Origin: Farysia itapuensis
Taxonomy: Eukaryota > Basidiomycota > Ustilaginomycetes > Ustilaginales > Ustilaginaceae
Assembly (NCBI GenBank): GCA_023212645.1
Contig: JALBYC010000016.1
Location: 62,001 to 126,000, forward strand
Direction: 5' to 3'
Length of the DNA stretch: 64,000 nt
The position numbers were made by a program, and so were the translations under genes. Under the pieces are notes generated by a model. The model had not been told where the DNA came from, searched no databases, and was given only the letters and a program-made list of their open reading frames with translations. Below, in pieces: positions 56,278-64,000 of the stretch (position 1 is its first letter; every line of letters starts with the position of its first letter).

Positions 56278-58632
56278 ATGGGCTCAACTCGCTCCCGCAG
56301 TCGAGCAAGAGCGTCATCGCCTCATGCATCGCTGCCAGCATCCTGCTCTGCTCAGCCTTCATGTAGCGCTTCGCCCCGCGGCCGTCGCAGTCGTCCTCGG
56401 CGAAATCTTCGCTCCTGGTCCACTGTCGCAGCTGTTCTAGTGTCCTCAATACTTGTCACATCGCCACTGATGTTCACTACTGTCAACGCAATGCCGTCAC
56501 CTCTCACCACACAACTACAGCCTGTTGAGCCAAGAGCCAGCCAATCAGCCCCACAATCACCTCTAGTACACTCAGCGAACGCCTTTGCTGCGTCATCAAT
56601 ACACCTCGACACAGATCCACAACTATGTCTCAATACACAATCGGCCAGTTCGCAATCTGCCATGGACGATGTTGACGCTCATCTTCCCAACGATCGCCTT
56701 TATCGACGTTATGCAGAGGCCCAGGACACCCCACCGAATCTGTTTGATGCAGCTGGCGTCTCTGCTACCAGCACTGACCCGTCCAGATCCGTGCAACTTC
56801 ATCCCCGCGCCCCCTCTGCCGTGCGTCGATACGCGCTGCCGTCTTCCTATCCTTCCAGCATTGCGTCTTCCTGGAGCAGACCGGAACGCAGTGTCTGGTT
56901 TCAGTCAAAGGCCATCATCATCACTTCCTGCTTTCTTGCCATCTTCATCATCCTCTTCATCGGAGCAGCCGTCTTCCTGAGAGAACGCAAACTCGACGAT
57001 GAGATTGTCGGTCTCAACGACGACGAGGCACTTGCACGTCTTGACGAACGCATGAATGGTGGGCGAGGAGGCTCCGAGAAGGATCAAGATGGCAGCAAGC
57101 TCAAGAGTCGACTTCGCCGTCTTGGTCGCAGCAAGCTTGACAAAGAGATGAAGCAGGTGGACTCGCCAGACCCATCCACAGGCTCCTCGAGTGCCGTTCG
57201 CAGACGACGCCATATTGTCTCGCGCTGGACCAAACGATCCTCCCGTGACAGTCGCGAAACTCTGCATACAAGTGATGATGCCGCTTCCGTGCGCTCTGGT
57301 CGCTCCAGTCGAAGAGCTGCGCTCGGAGATCCTGCTGCCCCCGAGCGAGTTGAAATCACCTATGAAGGTGGACAAACCGTGCAAGCATCCGAAACTAATG
57401 GCACGCATCCGTCCCAACACAATCGCCCGCGGTCACCTCCTCCGCCACATTCCCAGCGAAATTCGACCAGTGGCGAAGTGGAAGGCGAGCAAGCTGCTTC
57501 CACAGGCTCAGATACGCAGAGCCCAACATCTTCTGGCACTCTTCGGCGGGCTGCATTTGACGACAGTGACTTTCACGCAGCCGAGCTTGCCGAGACGCAC
57601 GACGATGCTCGGCACATGCCACCAGCTTATATTCCTTCTGGCCCCAGTCAAAGCTCTGCGGCAGGCCCTGACCACGCTGTGGTCGCCGAAGCCATGGCGC
57701 GAGGTGACAGCAAGCGTGGCATCCCAGCGCCACAGGAACGCGATCAGACTGTTACTGAAGATGTGATCCGAGCAGCTCTTGACAACGACTCCGCCCCGGA
57801 TTCGGTAGATCAGCAGGTCGGAACTGCCAGTGCACACATAGCCACAGACGATAAAGTTATGTTGGGTGCACTGACGGCTGCCGCGAGCATGCCATCTGCT
57901 CCTTCTGCATCGACCCGAGATGTCGAAAGCTCAGCGCCTGCTTATGGAGCGCCTTCGCGCTCGACTCATCAGCAAGCCGAGATGCAAGGCCCTTCAGCAC
58001 CCGCTCTCGAACTTGACGAAGACGGATTCGAAGTGGCACCTTGCGACGGTGCTGCTGCAGCGAGACTGCCAACATCTTCGCATGAGCAGAGCAGAGACTT
58101 GGACAGTGGACAAGGAGGCAAAGGAAAAGCAAGACAGGGTCCAAACCTTTTGCCAGCTCCTCCACAGCCTCTCGAGTCTGCTTTTTCTCCCTTTGATCAG
58201 CCATACCGCACTGCCACGTCGACTGCGTCCGACTTGCAGCGTTCGCGCCCTTCCACACCTGGTCGCGCCAATATACCCGCTCCGATCAAGAGAACCGCGT
58301 CATCTACGTTACCGACAGCATCTGAAACCGCTCCTGTGTCGGAAAAGCAGCGAGAAGCGGAAGAGGAGCTTGCGCAGCTTGTGGCCTCGCGACCTCCTGC
58401 TACTCTCGACGTGCCGCGCTACGAGCAGCATGGTGATAGCAACCATGCTTCGGCACCGCCATTGACCCACGACGATGTTGCCTATGATGAGGCCGTTGCC
58501 ACTGTTGCTTTGCCCTCCCGTCTCGAGTCTCTGCCTGTTTACGAGCGGACTCACAGTGCAGCACCCTCAGCTTCCGCGCCTCCCCTTGACCAAGACATCC
58601 CAACCGTTGAGCACGATCCGCATACATCTTAG
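56278..58632 (+). CDS. Single-pass membrane protein of unknown function, large disordered tail
   Basis: Predicted 784-residue protein with no recognised domain. The N-terminus is basic and Ser-rich (about 1-46), followed by a hydrophobic signal segment (about 48-72). A Ser/Thr/Pro-rich outer part of about 135 residues follows, then a membrane span (about 212-234, IIITSCFLAIFIILFIG). The charged, Ser-rich cytosolic tail is about 550 residues, with the conserved-looking stretch RERKLDDEIVGLNDDEALARLDERMN split at the membrane exit. This is the shape of a cell-surface sensor or scaffold, but no motif supports a named family. Intronless; the ATG at 56278 is the first in frame. Confidence 0.78.
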   Translation: MGSTRSRSRARASSPHASLPASCSAQPSCSASPRGRRSRPRRNLRSWSTVAAVLVSSILVTSPLMFTTVNAMPSPLTTQLQPVEPRASQSAPQSPLVHSANAFAASSIHLDTDPQLCLNTQSASSQSAMDDVDAHLPNDRLYRRYAEAQDTPPNLFDAAGVSATSTDPSRSVQLHPRAPSAVRRYALPSSYPSSIASSWSRPERSVWFQSKAIIITSCFLAIFIILFIGAAVFLRERKLDDEIVGLNDDEALARLDERMNGGRGGSEKDQDGSKLKSRLRRLGRSKLDKEMKQVDSPDPSTGSSSAVRRRRHIVSRWTKRSSRDSRETLHTSDDAASVRSGRSSRRAALGDPAAPERVEITYEGGQTVQASETNGTHPSQHNRPRSPPPPHSQRNSTSGEVEGEQAASTGSDTQSPTSSGTLRRAAFDDSDFHAAELAETHDDARHMPPAYIPSGPSQSSAAGPDHAVVAEAMARGDSKRGIPAPQERDQTVTEDVIRAALDNDSAPDSVDQQVGTASAHIATDDKVMLGALTAAASMPSAPSASTRDVESSAPAYGAPSRSTHQQAEMQGPSAPALELDEDGFEVAPCDGAAAARLPTSSHEQSRDLDSGQGGKGKARQGPNLLPAPPQPLESAFSPFDQPYRTATSTASDLQRSRPSTPGRANIPAPIKRTASSTLPTASETAPVSEKQREAEEELAQLVASRPPATLDVPRYEQHGDSNHASAPPLTHDDVAYDEAVATVALPSRLESLPVYERTHSAAPSASAPPLDQDIPTVEHDPHTS

Positions 58633-58697
58633 CTATACCTTATTCAGCTGCCACTGACGCTCTTTGTGTAATTTGTACTCGTACTGTCCGTTGCTCC

Positions 58698-58709
58698 TTT
58701 TTTTTTTTT
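58698..58709 (+). repeat. T12 homopolymer upstream of SYS1
   Basis: A run of twelve T bases in the 299-bp space between the membrane-protein gene and SYS1. It may be a promoter element or a length-variable microsatellite. Confidence 0.5.
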
Positions 58710-58931
58710 GCAACCACTAGCTTTCGCTTCCCAGTCCGATTTCATCTTCGCCAGCTGCGATGAGTTTTGCGCCTATGTTTTGCGTTGAGCGGTCGGTGTG
58801 TTTGCTCCACACACATACACTCCACGGATTTACGATTTTCGCGCCCATTGGGGGACACTTTGCTTCGCATTCCGCCGCGATCCATTGGGCAAGAAAGCAA
58901 GAAAGGACTGGAGAGGGCCTGGTTCGGGAGG

Positions 58932-59912
58932 ATGAAGGAGGCGTTCAGTATGCCGTTGCAGGGGTGGGATCCGGTGCGGATTGTTTCGCAGATGGTTGCG
59001 TTTCAGACGGTGCACTATGTGGTTCTGGCTACGTTGGTGCCGCCTCTGCTGGCGATTTTTGCCGAGACCAGCTCGTTGATGTTTGAAGGCGGGCCTACGC
59101 AGGTGGGTATGTTGTTTGACTGGCGGCAGATTGCGGCACAGCCGACGTACGATTGGCAGTCGGCGGTGGAGACGGTGCACAGTAGTTCGAGGACAAGTAC
59201 GGGGGGGATAGAGCAGTTGCTCGATCCGAATGTCGTTGCCAGTTGGAACTTGGACAATGTTTGGCTCGACCGACCGCTTGCCGCCCTCGCAGGGGATGCA
59301 GGCTCAGCGGGAGGGAGCGTGATGGATCACGAGCAGATCTTACGCTTCAAGCACCTTCGCAACGGCACAAACACCCCCGAAACCGACCCGCATTCCAGCC
59401 AAACGGTAGAAGGAACTACGCAAAAGGCTCTCGAGCATTGGGAGTGGGACCACACCCGTGACGTCTCCCGCTCCTGGGTCCTCATCACCACCTGGTTCCT
59501 CTCCATCCCACTCGACATACTTCTCCTTGTATACCTCGTTCGTCGTCCAACCCACATGCTAGACCATACCCTCACCTTCCACCTCTTCAACCTACTCATC
59601 GTCTCGTACTACTCTGCAAGTCTACCCACAAGCCTCTCCTGGTGGATCACCATGCTCATCCATGCAGCCATCTCCATCGTATGGAGCGAACAACTCGCCA
59701 TCCGTCGAGAAATGAACCGTTCCGTAGGATATAACCTCGTAGGCGCCGGTTCCGACTCGGTCCCCACGCACACCGACAAACCAGCCAAACGAAAGCAATC
59801 CACCGCATCCCACCACGTCATCTTTGACGCAGCAGCGACCGCAAGCAGCAACCACCCCCCGCAGCGCTCCTACCGCGATCGAGAAGAAAAGATCGAACTC
59901 AAACAGTTCTAA
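58932..59912 (+). CDS. SYS1: Sys1-like Golgi membrane protein
   Basis: Predicted 326-residue polytopic protein of the Sys1 family, which recruits the GTPase Arl3/ARFRP1 to the Golgi. The characteristic start GWDPVRIVSQMVAFQTVHY and four membrane spans are visible (about 22-47, 178-200, 207-230 and 234-258). A luminal insertion of about 110 residues between spans 1 and 2, and a Ser/Arg-rich tail, make it longer than animal or yeast Sys1. The ATG at 58932 was chosen because it starts the conserved N-terminus. An out-of-frame ATG at 58760 opens a frame that overlaps this start. Confidence 0.85.
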   Translation: MKEAFSMPLQGWDPVRIVSQMVAFQTVHYVVLATLVPPLLAIFAETSSLMFEGGPTQVGMLFDWRQIAAQPTYDWQSAVETVHSSSRTSTGGIEQLLDPNVVASWNLDNVWLDRPLAALAGDAGSAGGSVMDHEQILRFKHLRNGTNTPETDPHSSQTVEGTTQKALEHWEWDHTRDVSRSWVLITTWFLSIPLDILLLVYLVRRPTHMLDHTLTFHLFNLLIVSYYSASLPTSLSWWITMLIHAAISIVWSEQLAIRREMNRSVGYNLVGAGSDSVPTHTDKPAKRKQSTASHHVIFDAAATASSNHPPQRSYRDREEKIELKQF

Positions 59913-59976
59913 CGGCGAAAAACAACCTGATTGCATGCAATGATACACGGCGAGGTTATCGACTACGGGGGCGGGA

Positions 59977-60006
59977 ATGTGTGTGTGAGCGCGCACGTGC
60001 GCACGC
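59977..60006. repeat. GT/CG alternating purine-pyrimidine tract
   Basis: An 11-bp TG run and an 18-bp CG/CA run, separated by one break. Together they fill most of the 93-bp space between the convergent SYS1 and TRAIP-like stops; the second run ends at the first base of the TRAIP-like stop codon. Confidence 0.7.
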
Positions 60007-61526
60007 TACAGTGGTGCTGGTCGTCGTTTCTGACCGAGCACCACACCTGATTTGGACGAGATGCGCTCTAGCAAGTGTGAGTCGAGAGACGCTGCTTTGT
60101 TGGTCGTGGTGCTGCTGCTCAGCGGTTCGCGCGTAGCACGTGCCTGACCCGGCATGGGGAACAGACCGTCGTCCACCTCGTCGTCCAGATTCTCGGGCTC
60201 TACGAGCAGAGAGCTGCGTCGAGCACGCTTCTTTGCGTGCGGATTTGCGGTTGCGCCGTTCTTGTCGTGTTCGGGACTGCCGGCTTGCGCTTGGGTGAGA
60301 TCAATGACAGAGCTCGCGGGTTTTGTCGACGACTTGGGAGTAGTGACTCGCACTGCTACCGGCTCGCTTGATTGCAGGCGTCTGATGGTGATTTTGAGAC
60401 TTTCAATCTCAGCCGCTTGCTTGCGGATTGTGGCCATGGAGCCAACGGTAGAGGCAGAAGATGCCGGTGTTGCTGTCGAGGCAGGAGAATCAGCCGACGT
60501 CTTGTTCTGTTTCAGTCGTTCCTTCATCTCGCGCATCTGTTCGGCGAGAATGTTGTTCTTCTCCTTGGTCGCTTGGCGTAGTCGCTCAGCCTCGCGGCAC
60601 TTTTCCTCGGCGCGCGTCACTTTGGCCTGCATAGCGGCAATGTCGTCCCTCGCCTTGGACTCAATCATGCTGATTTTGGTAGAGGTGTTGAAAGCTTCCT
60701 GCTTGCGTTCCTGCTCAATCTTACGCTGACGCGCACGAAGTTCGGCATCCAGAGCATCGACCTGTTTCGATCGACGCTCCAGCCCATCGAATAGGTCTGC
60801 GCACGATTTCTGCGCTTCAAAGGCCTCCTTTTGCTTCTCGGTTGCTTGCTCCGTAAGCGACTGTACCTTGATCTCTTGCAGCTTTGCACTGCTCATTTTA
60901 TCTGAAGCCACGCTTTCGCGGAATGCGAGGTCTTCGGCGCGTTTCTTGTAACTCTCTTTCTGCTTTTTGGCTGCGTCCTTCATTTCTCCGTAGGCAGTGG
61001 CGATGGCGAGGTGCGAGTCAATCACGTCACCTAGGTCTTGCGGATGCTGATTACGGATCTCTTCTGGGAGCAAGTCTTGGACGCATTTCTTGATTTTGCC
61101 AGCTGCCGTGGTCATGGTGGTGAGTTTGAGTTTGTGTGCAGCCATGACATAGGCCTGGAGATTCTGATCGAATTCCCTGAGCGAGTTGAGCAGTTGGCGT
61201 GAGCGTGCTTGTGCTTTCTCCTTGCTCGACTTGTCTTCGTCCATCTTTGAAGATGCATCTTCGAACTGGGCCCAGTGACATGCTTGCAGATAGCGGTCCA
61301 GATCGTCCCCCTCAGAAGGGTAGAGGCGCATCATGTTTTTCGGGTTCGTTGTTTTGGCGCACAGGGGACAGCGCTGTTTGTTCGGCATCGAAGTGGAAGC
61401 AGCAGAGCTTCCAAAGAACCACGATTGGACGCACGTGTAGTGGAAAATGTGGCCACACGGCAGCGCTGTTGGACGCTGACCATCTTCCGTGTCGTCGAAC
61501 TCATCCATGCATATACTGCAACCCAT
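60006..61526 (-). CDS. TRAIP-like RING E3 ligase with coiled coil
   Basis: Predicted 506-residue protein. The N-terminal RING is CSICMDEFDD...ALPCGHIFHYTCVQSWF...QRCPLC (residues 3 to about 55). It is followed by helix-rich coiled coil from about 100 to 410 and a basic patch KKRARRSS near 455 that could be a nuclear signal. RING at residue 3 plus long coiled coil fits TRAIP (TRAF-interacting protein), a ubiquitin ligase of replication-stress response in animals. Whether the fungal protein has the same role is inference. The ATG at 61526 begins directly at the RING; the longer frame is not ATG-initiated. Divergent from RPP40 across 196 bp. Confidence 0.85.
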   Translation of the reverse strand: MGCSICMDEFDDTEDGQRPTALPCGHIFHYTCVQSWFFGSSAASTSMPNKQRCPLCAKTTNPKNMMRLYPSEGDDLDRYLQACHWAQFEDASSKMDEDKSSKEKAQARSRQLLNSLREFDQNLQAYVMAAHKLKLTTMTTAAGKIKKCVQDLLPEEIRNQHPQDLGDVIDSHLAIATAYGEMKDAAKKQKESYKKRAEDLAFRESVASDKMSSAKLQEIKVQSLTEQATEKQKEAFEAQKSCADLFDGLERRSKQVDALDAELRARQRKIEQERKQEAFNTSTKISMIESKARDDIAAMQAKVTRAEEKCREAERLRQATKEKNNILAEQMREMKERLKQNKTSADSPASTATPASSASTVGSMATIRKQAAEIESLKITIRRLQSSEPVAVRVTTPKSSTKPASSVIDLTQAQAGSPEHDKNGATANPHAKKRARRSSLLVEPENLDDEVDDGLFPMPGQARATREPLSSSTTTNKAASLDSHLLERISSKSGVVLGQKRRPAPL

Positions 61527-61722
61527 GATGTCGCTTCTCCGCCCAAGGTGGTAGTAGCAAGGTAAAAGGTTTGGTGTGCCGGGCAAGTTAGCCAAGCTTT
61601 GAGTGGAAAGGAGAGTGAGAGGAATGAAAGCATACAGGGCAAAAGTGTCAGTTTTGCGTAACGCGTTTGCTTGGCCCCGTCGCGGTCTCATTCAATTCCC
61701 ACTTTGGTCGTCGTGATAATTA

Positions 61723-63543
61723 ATGAATTTCGCACCAGCTGTCAAGAAAAGTTGGGCAGATCTTCTCATCAGTGCAAGAGACATATCAGCTCGCATGCTC
61801 AGCACCAAGAGCTCGCACAAGAGGAAGCGTAGCTCAGCTCGAGCCGACATCTCTCGCAAGCTCGGCCCGTCTCGCTGGAATGTACAGCTCCTGCCGCATA
61901 CAAGTCGATCGGCTGAAAAGGCGCCCTGTCCACCGGATCATCGTCTCTCTCGCATCGTCGAACAGCATTGTTTCAACCAGTCTCTCGAGCTCATCCTTCC
62001 CCTGATTGATGATGACAGTGGTGAATTAGAAGCAGTGTCTGAGTCTGTCAGGCTTTTGCTCGAAAGGCTAGATGCGGCGGCCAAAGACCACAAGTCATAC
62101 AGCGCAGTTGTTCCCCTAAGTCTCTTTCTCGATCCCATCTTCGTCACGGCCTACTTGCGGACAGGCTCACTAGTCGCACTCAGCTACAATCCTGTCAACA
62201 GCGGACCGGAACATCAAGGCGAGGACATCGTCTGTTTAGACGGACAGGGAACGCTGGTGTTGTCCCTGTGCAAAGACACGTATCAGACTCTTGGACTGAC
62301 GGGCCGGGCAAGCCACTTTTCGCGGAAAGCATCAGGTAGAGCTGCCGACAGAACCAGTGGGTCAGACACGCGCTTCATCGTTGAACTTCCACTCCTCTCA
62401 CCCTCATTTGTGCCGGGGAAGAAAGGCTATCAACAAGCACAGCGTCGACTGCGTGCCTGGGACCATGCACGAGCACAAACCAGAGCATCGACTCAAAACA
62501 TACCCGCCACGCATCTCACTGGCAAAATTCCGGCCGCCAGCGGGTCTACAGCGGTAGACAGCTCGCACGCAACGTGGAATATGCTCTTCGTCTGGTCTCC
62601 CTCGCCTGAAACTATTGCGTCTGCTAATGGACCTGAACAGCTGGACACGAGAATCGTGTTCCCAGACAGCCTGGTGGATTCCAAAACGGTTCGTTTGCTT
62701 CCTTTGCACTCCGGTGGCCCTACGACAACCGAGTCGGTGTGGATCCCAGCTCTCAACAGTCCATCCCATACGCTGTCCAAACAGTGGCTTGAACCCACGC
62801 GGCATTTTGCAGAGTTGGAGCCGGTAGCCCCGCAAAACACGTGGCAAGAATATCAGCTTTCCTTGCAGGAAACGGTGGAATGGGCTGGCTTGATCTCTGT
62901 CGGCTCCAACGCGGTGCGCACGTTTGCCAGACCAGATTCCACCTGCGTGTACAGTCCACCGGACGGCAGTCGCACTGGCAAAGTCATAAAGTTGCGCTGG
63001 TTCGGCGATCGTACGCCGCTGCTGCTCAGTGCGAGCTTCCTCTCCTGCGTCAGTCAACATGTCGACCAGTACTGTCGGAACAGTGTGAGCGATCGTCGAC
63101 GGGGTGCTGGTTGGGCAGTGCTGTCTTGCTCCGGATATCCCTACGCGCCGCTTACGTGGAGATCCAAGATCCCCCTCAGTCGTCGCTTCGGCCAGCCAGC
63201 CAGTCACCATCCATCTCAAAACGGTCACCAAAGTCCGGATGAAATGTCAGATGTCTCCTCTGACGACGAGGAGGCACAGGACATGGACATTACAAGCTCG
63301 GATGGAAGCGGTCCGTCCAAACCAACTCCGCCTGCTGCTCGCAAAAGGACCAAGCGGAAAACCTCGAGACAGATAGGCAAGCACGATTCCGAGCATGCCT
63401 TCTCCCCCAGCACGGGTGAAACAGGCTGGATCACCTTCTGCCTACCACCATCAGCACCACCGCCCGGCGAGGCTCAGCTGAACGCACTGCACAACACAAA
63501 TTGGCTGCTCATCGAGCTCATCGGCACCGACACGCGTTCCTAG
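61723..63543 (+). CDS. Ribonuclease P/MRP subunit Rpp40-like
   Basis: Predicted 606-residue protein with the Rpp40 domain. Telling segments are VVPLSLFLDPIFVTAYLRTGSLVALSYN, LSLCKDTYQTLGLTGRAS and QETVEWAGLISVGSNAVR. In vertebrates Rpp40 is a protein subunit of RNase P, which trims tRNA 5' ends. It is longer than human Rpp40 because of a basic N-terminus and a Ser/Asp/Glu-rich insertion (about 500-570). Intronless, first ATG used. Confidence 0.85.
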   Translation: MNFAPAVKKSWADLLISARDISARMLSTKSSHKRKRSSARADISRKLGPSRWNVQLLPHTSRSAEKAPCPPDHRLSRIVEQHCFNQSLELILPLIDDDSGELEAVSESVRLLLERLDAAAKDHKSYSAVVPLSLFLDPIFVTAYLRTGSLVALSYNPVNSGPEHQGEDIVCLDGQGTLVLSLCKDTYQTLGLTGRASHFSRKASGRAADRTSGSDTRFIVELPLLSPSFVPGKKGYQQAQRRLRAWDHARAQTRASTQNIPATHLTGKIPAASGSTAVDSSHATWNMLFVWSPSPETIASANGPEQLDTRIVFPDSLVDSKTVRLLPLHSGGPTTTESVWIPALNSPSHTLSKQWLEPTRHFAELEPVAPQNTWQEYQLSLQETVEWAGLISVGSNAVRTFARPDSTCVYSPPDGSRTGKVIKLRWFGDRTPLLLSASFLSCVSQHVDQYCRNSVSDRRRGAGWAVLSCSGYPYAPLTWRSKIPLSRRFGQPASHHPSQNGHQSPDEMSDVSSDDEEAQDMDITSSDGSGPSKPTPPAARKRTKRKTSRQIGKHDSEHAFSPSTGETGWITFCLPPSAPPPGEAQLNALHNTNWLLIELIGTDTRS

Positions 63544-63702
63544 GCCAGCACAATGTCGCAATAACAGCTTGTGCTCCAGGTTTGTAATGGTTGGTGATGG
63601 GGGGAACAGATAATACATGTTACAATTTTTGAGCGTTGGACGGGGTTACCGGGTTAGGTGCGTGAAATGTGGGTGAAAGTGTGCTTGTATATGGGGGTTT
63701 TG

Positions 63703-64000
63703 CTAGTCGAACGGCCCCAGGTAATCCTCCTTCATGGTGCCAATGGCAAAGATTTCGTTGGCGTCGACACGGGTGCCGACAATCTTGATACGAACTTTGC
63801 GACCCTTGATCAACCGATCTGAGGACGACACAAACTCGGGTGGATTGGCTTCTGGCTGGAACTTGTACTCGATCGGAATGAGATGGGATGAGACAAAGAT
63901 GTTCAACGGCCCGACTTCAGCAAAGAAGCCCATCTTGTTGACATTTGTGATTTTGGCGTCCATGACTTCGCCCTTGAACGGTTTCAGCACTACGGCCTGA
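63703..64000 (-). CDS. RPB7: RNA polymerase II subunit Rpb7 (3' part, continues past the window edge)
   Basis: The frame is open at the right edge and ends with a stop at 63703, giving about 98 C-terminal residues. They form the OB-fold domain of Rpb7: KPFKGEVMDAKITNVNKMG, NPPEFVSSSDRL, KIVGTRVDANEIFAIGTMKEDYLG. Rpb7 with Rpb4 forms the stalk of RNA polymerase II. The N-terminal half and start lie outside the window. Confidence 0.95.
   Translation of the reverse strand, partial: QAVVLKPFKGEVMDAKITNVNKMGFFAEVGPLNIFVSSHLIPIEYKFQPEANPPEFVSSSDRLIKGRKVRIKIVGTRVDANEIFAIGTMKEDYLGPFD

Noticed and set aside
3096..61526. Possible functional cluster of trafficking genes (Vps5-like, Vps18, Vps10, Sec7 GEF, Sys1)
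   Set aside because: They are spread over 58 kb, on both strands and among unrelated genes; chance is the simpler explanation.

Overview
The window is nuclear DNA from a basidiomycete. It is almost certainly a smut fungus of the Ustilaginaceae (Ustilago, Sporisorium or Pseudozyma-like). The evidence is the GC-rich, intron-poor genes, the short GT-AG introns (57-80 nt) near 5' ends, long low-complexity linkers in regulatory proteins, a HAM1-like protein, and an array of small lineage-specific secreted-protein genes. I found no tRNA, rRNA, CRISPR array or recognisable transposon.

Layout. 1-20.3 kb is a dense housekeeping block: the tail of an unknown gene, protein phosphatase 5, a HAD-family phosphatase, a long protein joining an SDR domain to a PX-BAR (Vps5-like) sorting nexin, prolyl oligopeptidase, Cdk1, a CHID1-like GH18 protein, an MTP18-like mitochondrial protein, Vps18 and Stt3. 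20.8-26.9 kb is an accessory island of six small secreted-protein genes: two related ones on the minus strand and four related ones in tandem on the plus strand. 27.1-52 kb carries a divergent beta-tubulin, an EF-hand MscS channel, a MEF2/Rlm1-type MADS factor, Vps10, a HAM1-like lipid-binding protein, a Sec7-domain ARF-GEF, a Suv39-type SET methyltransferase and an FAD oxidoreductase. 52-64 kb holds an ER-type I membrane protein, an FMO-like monooxygenase, an unknown single-pass membrane protein, Sys1, a TRAIP-like RING protein, Rpp40, and the 3' part of Rpb7, which runs off the window edge.

Four genes needed introns to reach a sensible ATG or C-terminus beyond the simple reading frame. These are the HAD phosphatase (second exon restores the family C-terminus), MTP18, the type I membrane protein at 52-53 kb, and the two minus-strand secreted proteins, each of which has an 8-codon first exon. 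Cdk1 also has one intron.

How the genes relate. Several products belong to Golgi/endosome/vacuole traffic (Vps5-like fusion, Vps18, Vps10, Sys1, Sec7 GEF), but they are scattered and interspersed, so I see no operon-like unit. The most noteworthy region is the secreted-protein island. Its six predicted mature proteins contain no cysteine, fall into two families and have no function I can recognise. They are good candidates for lineage-specific effectors. The SDR-PX-BAR fusion and the beta-tubulin with unusual drug-pocket residues are the other main points.
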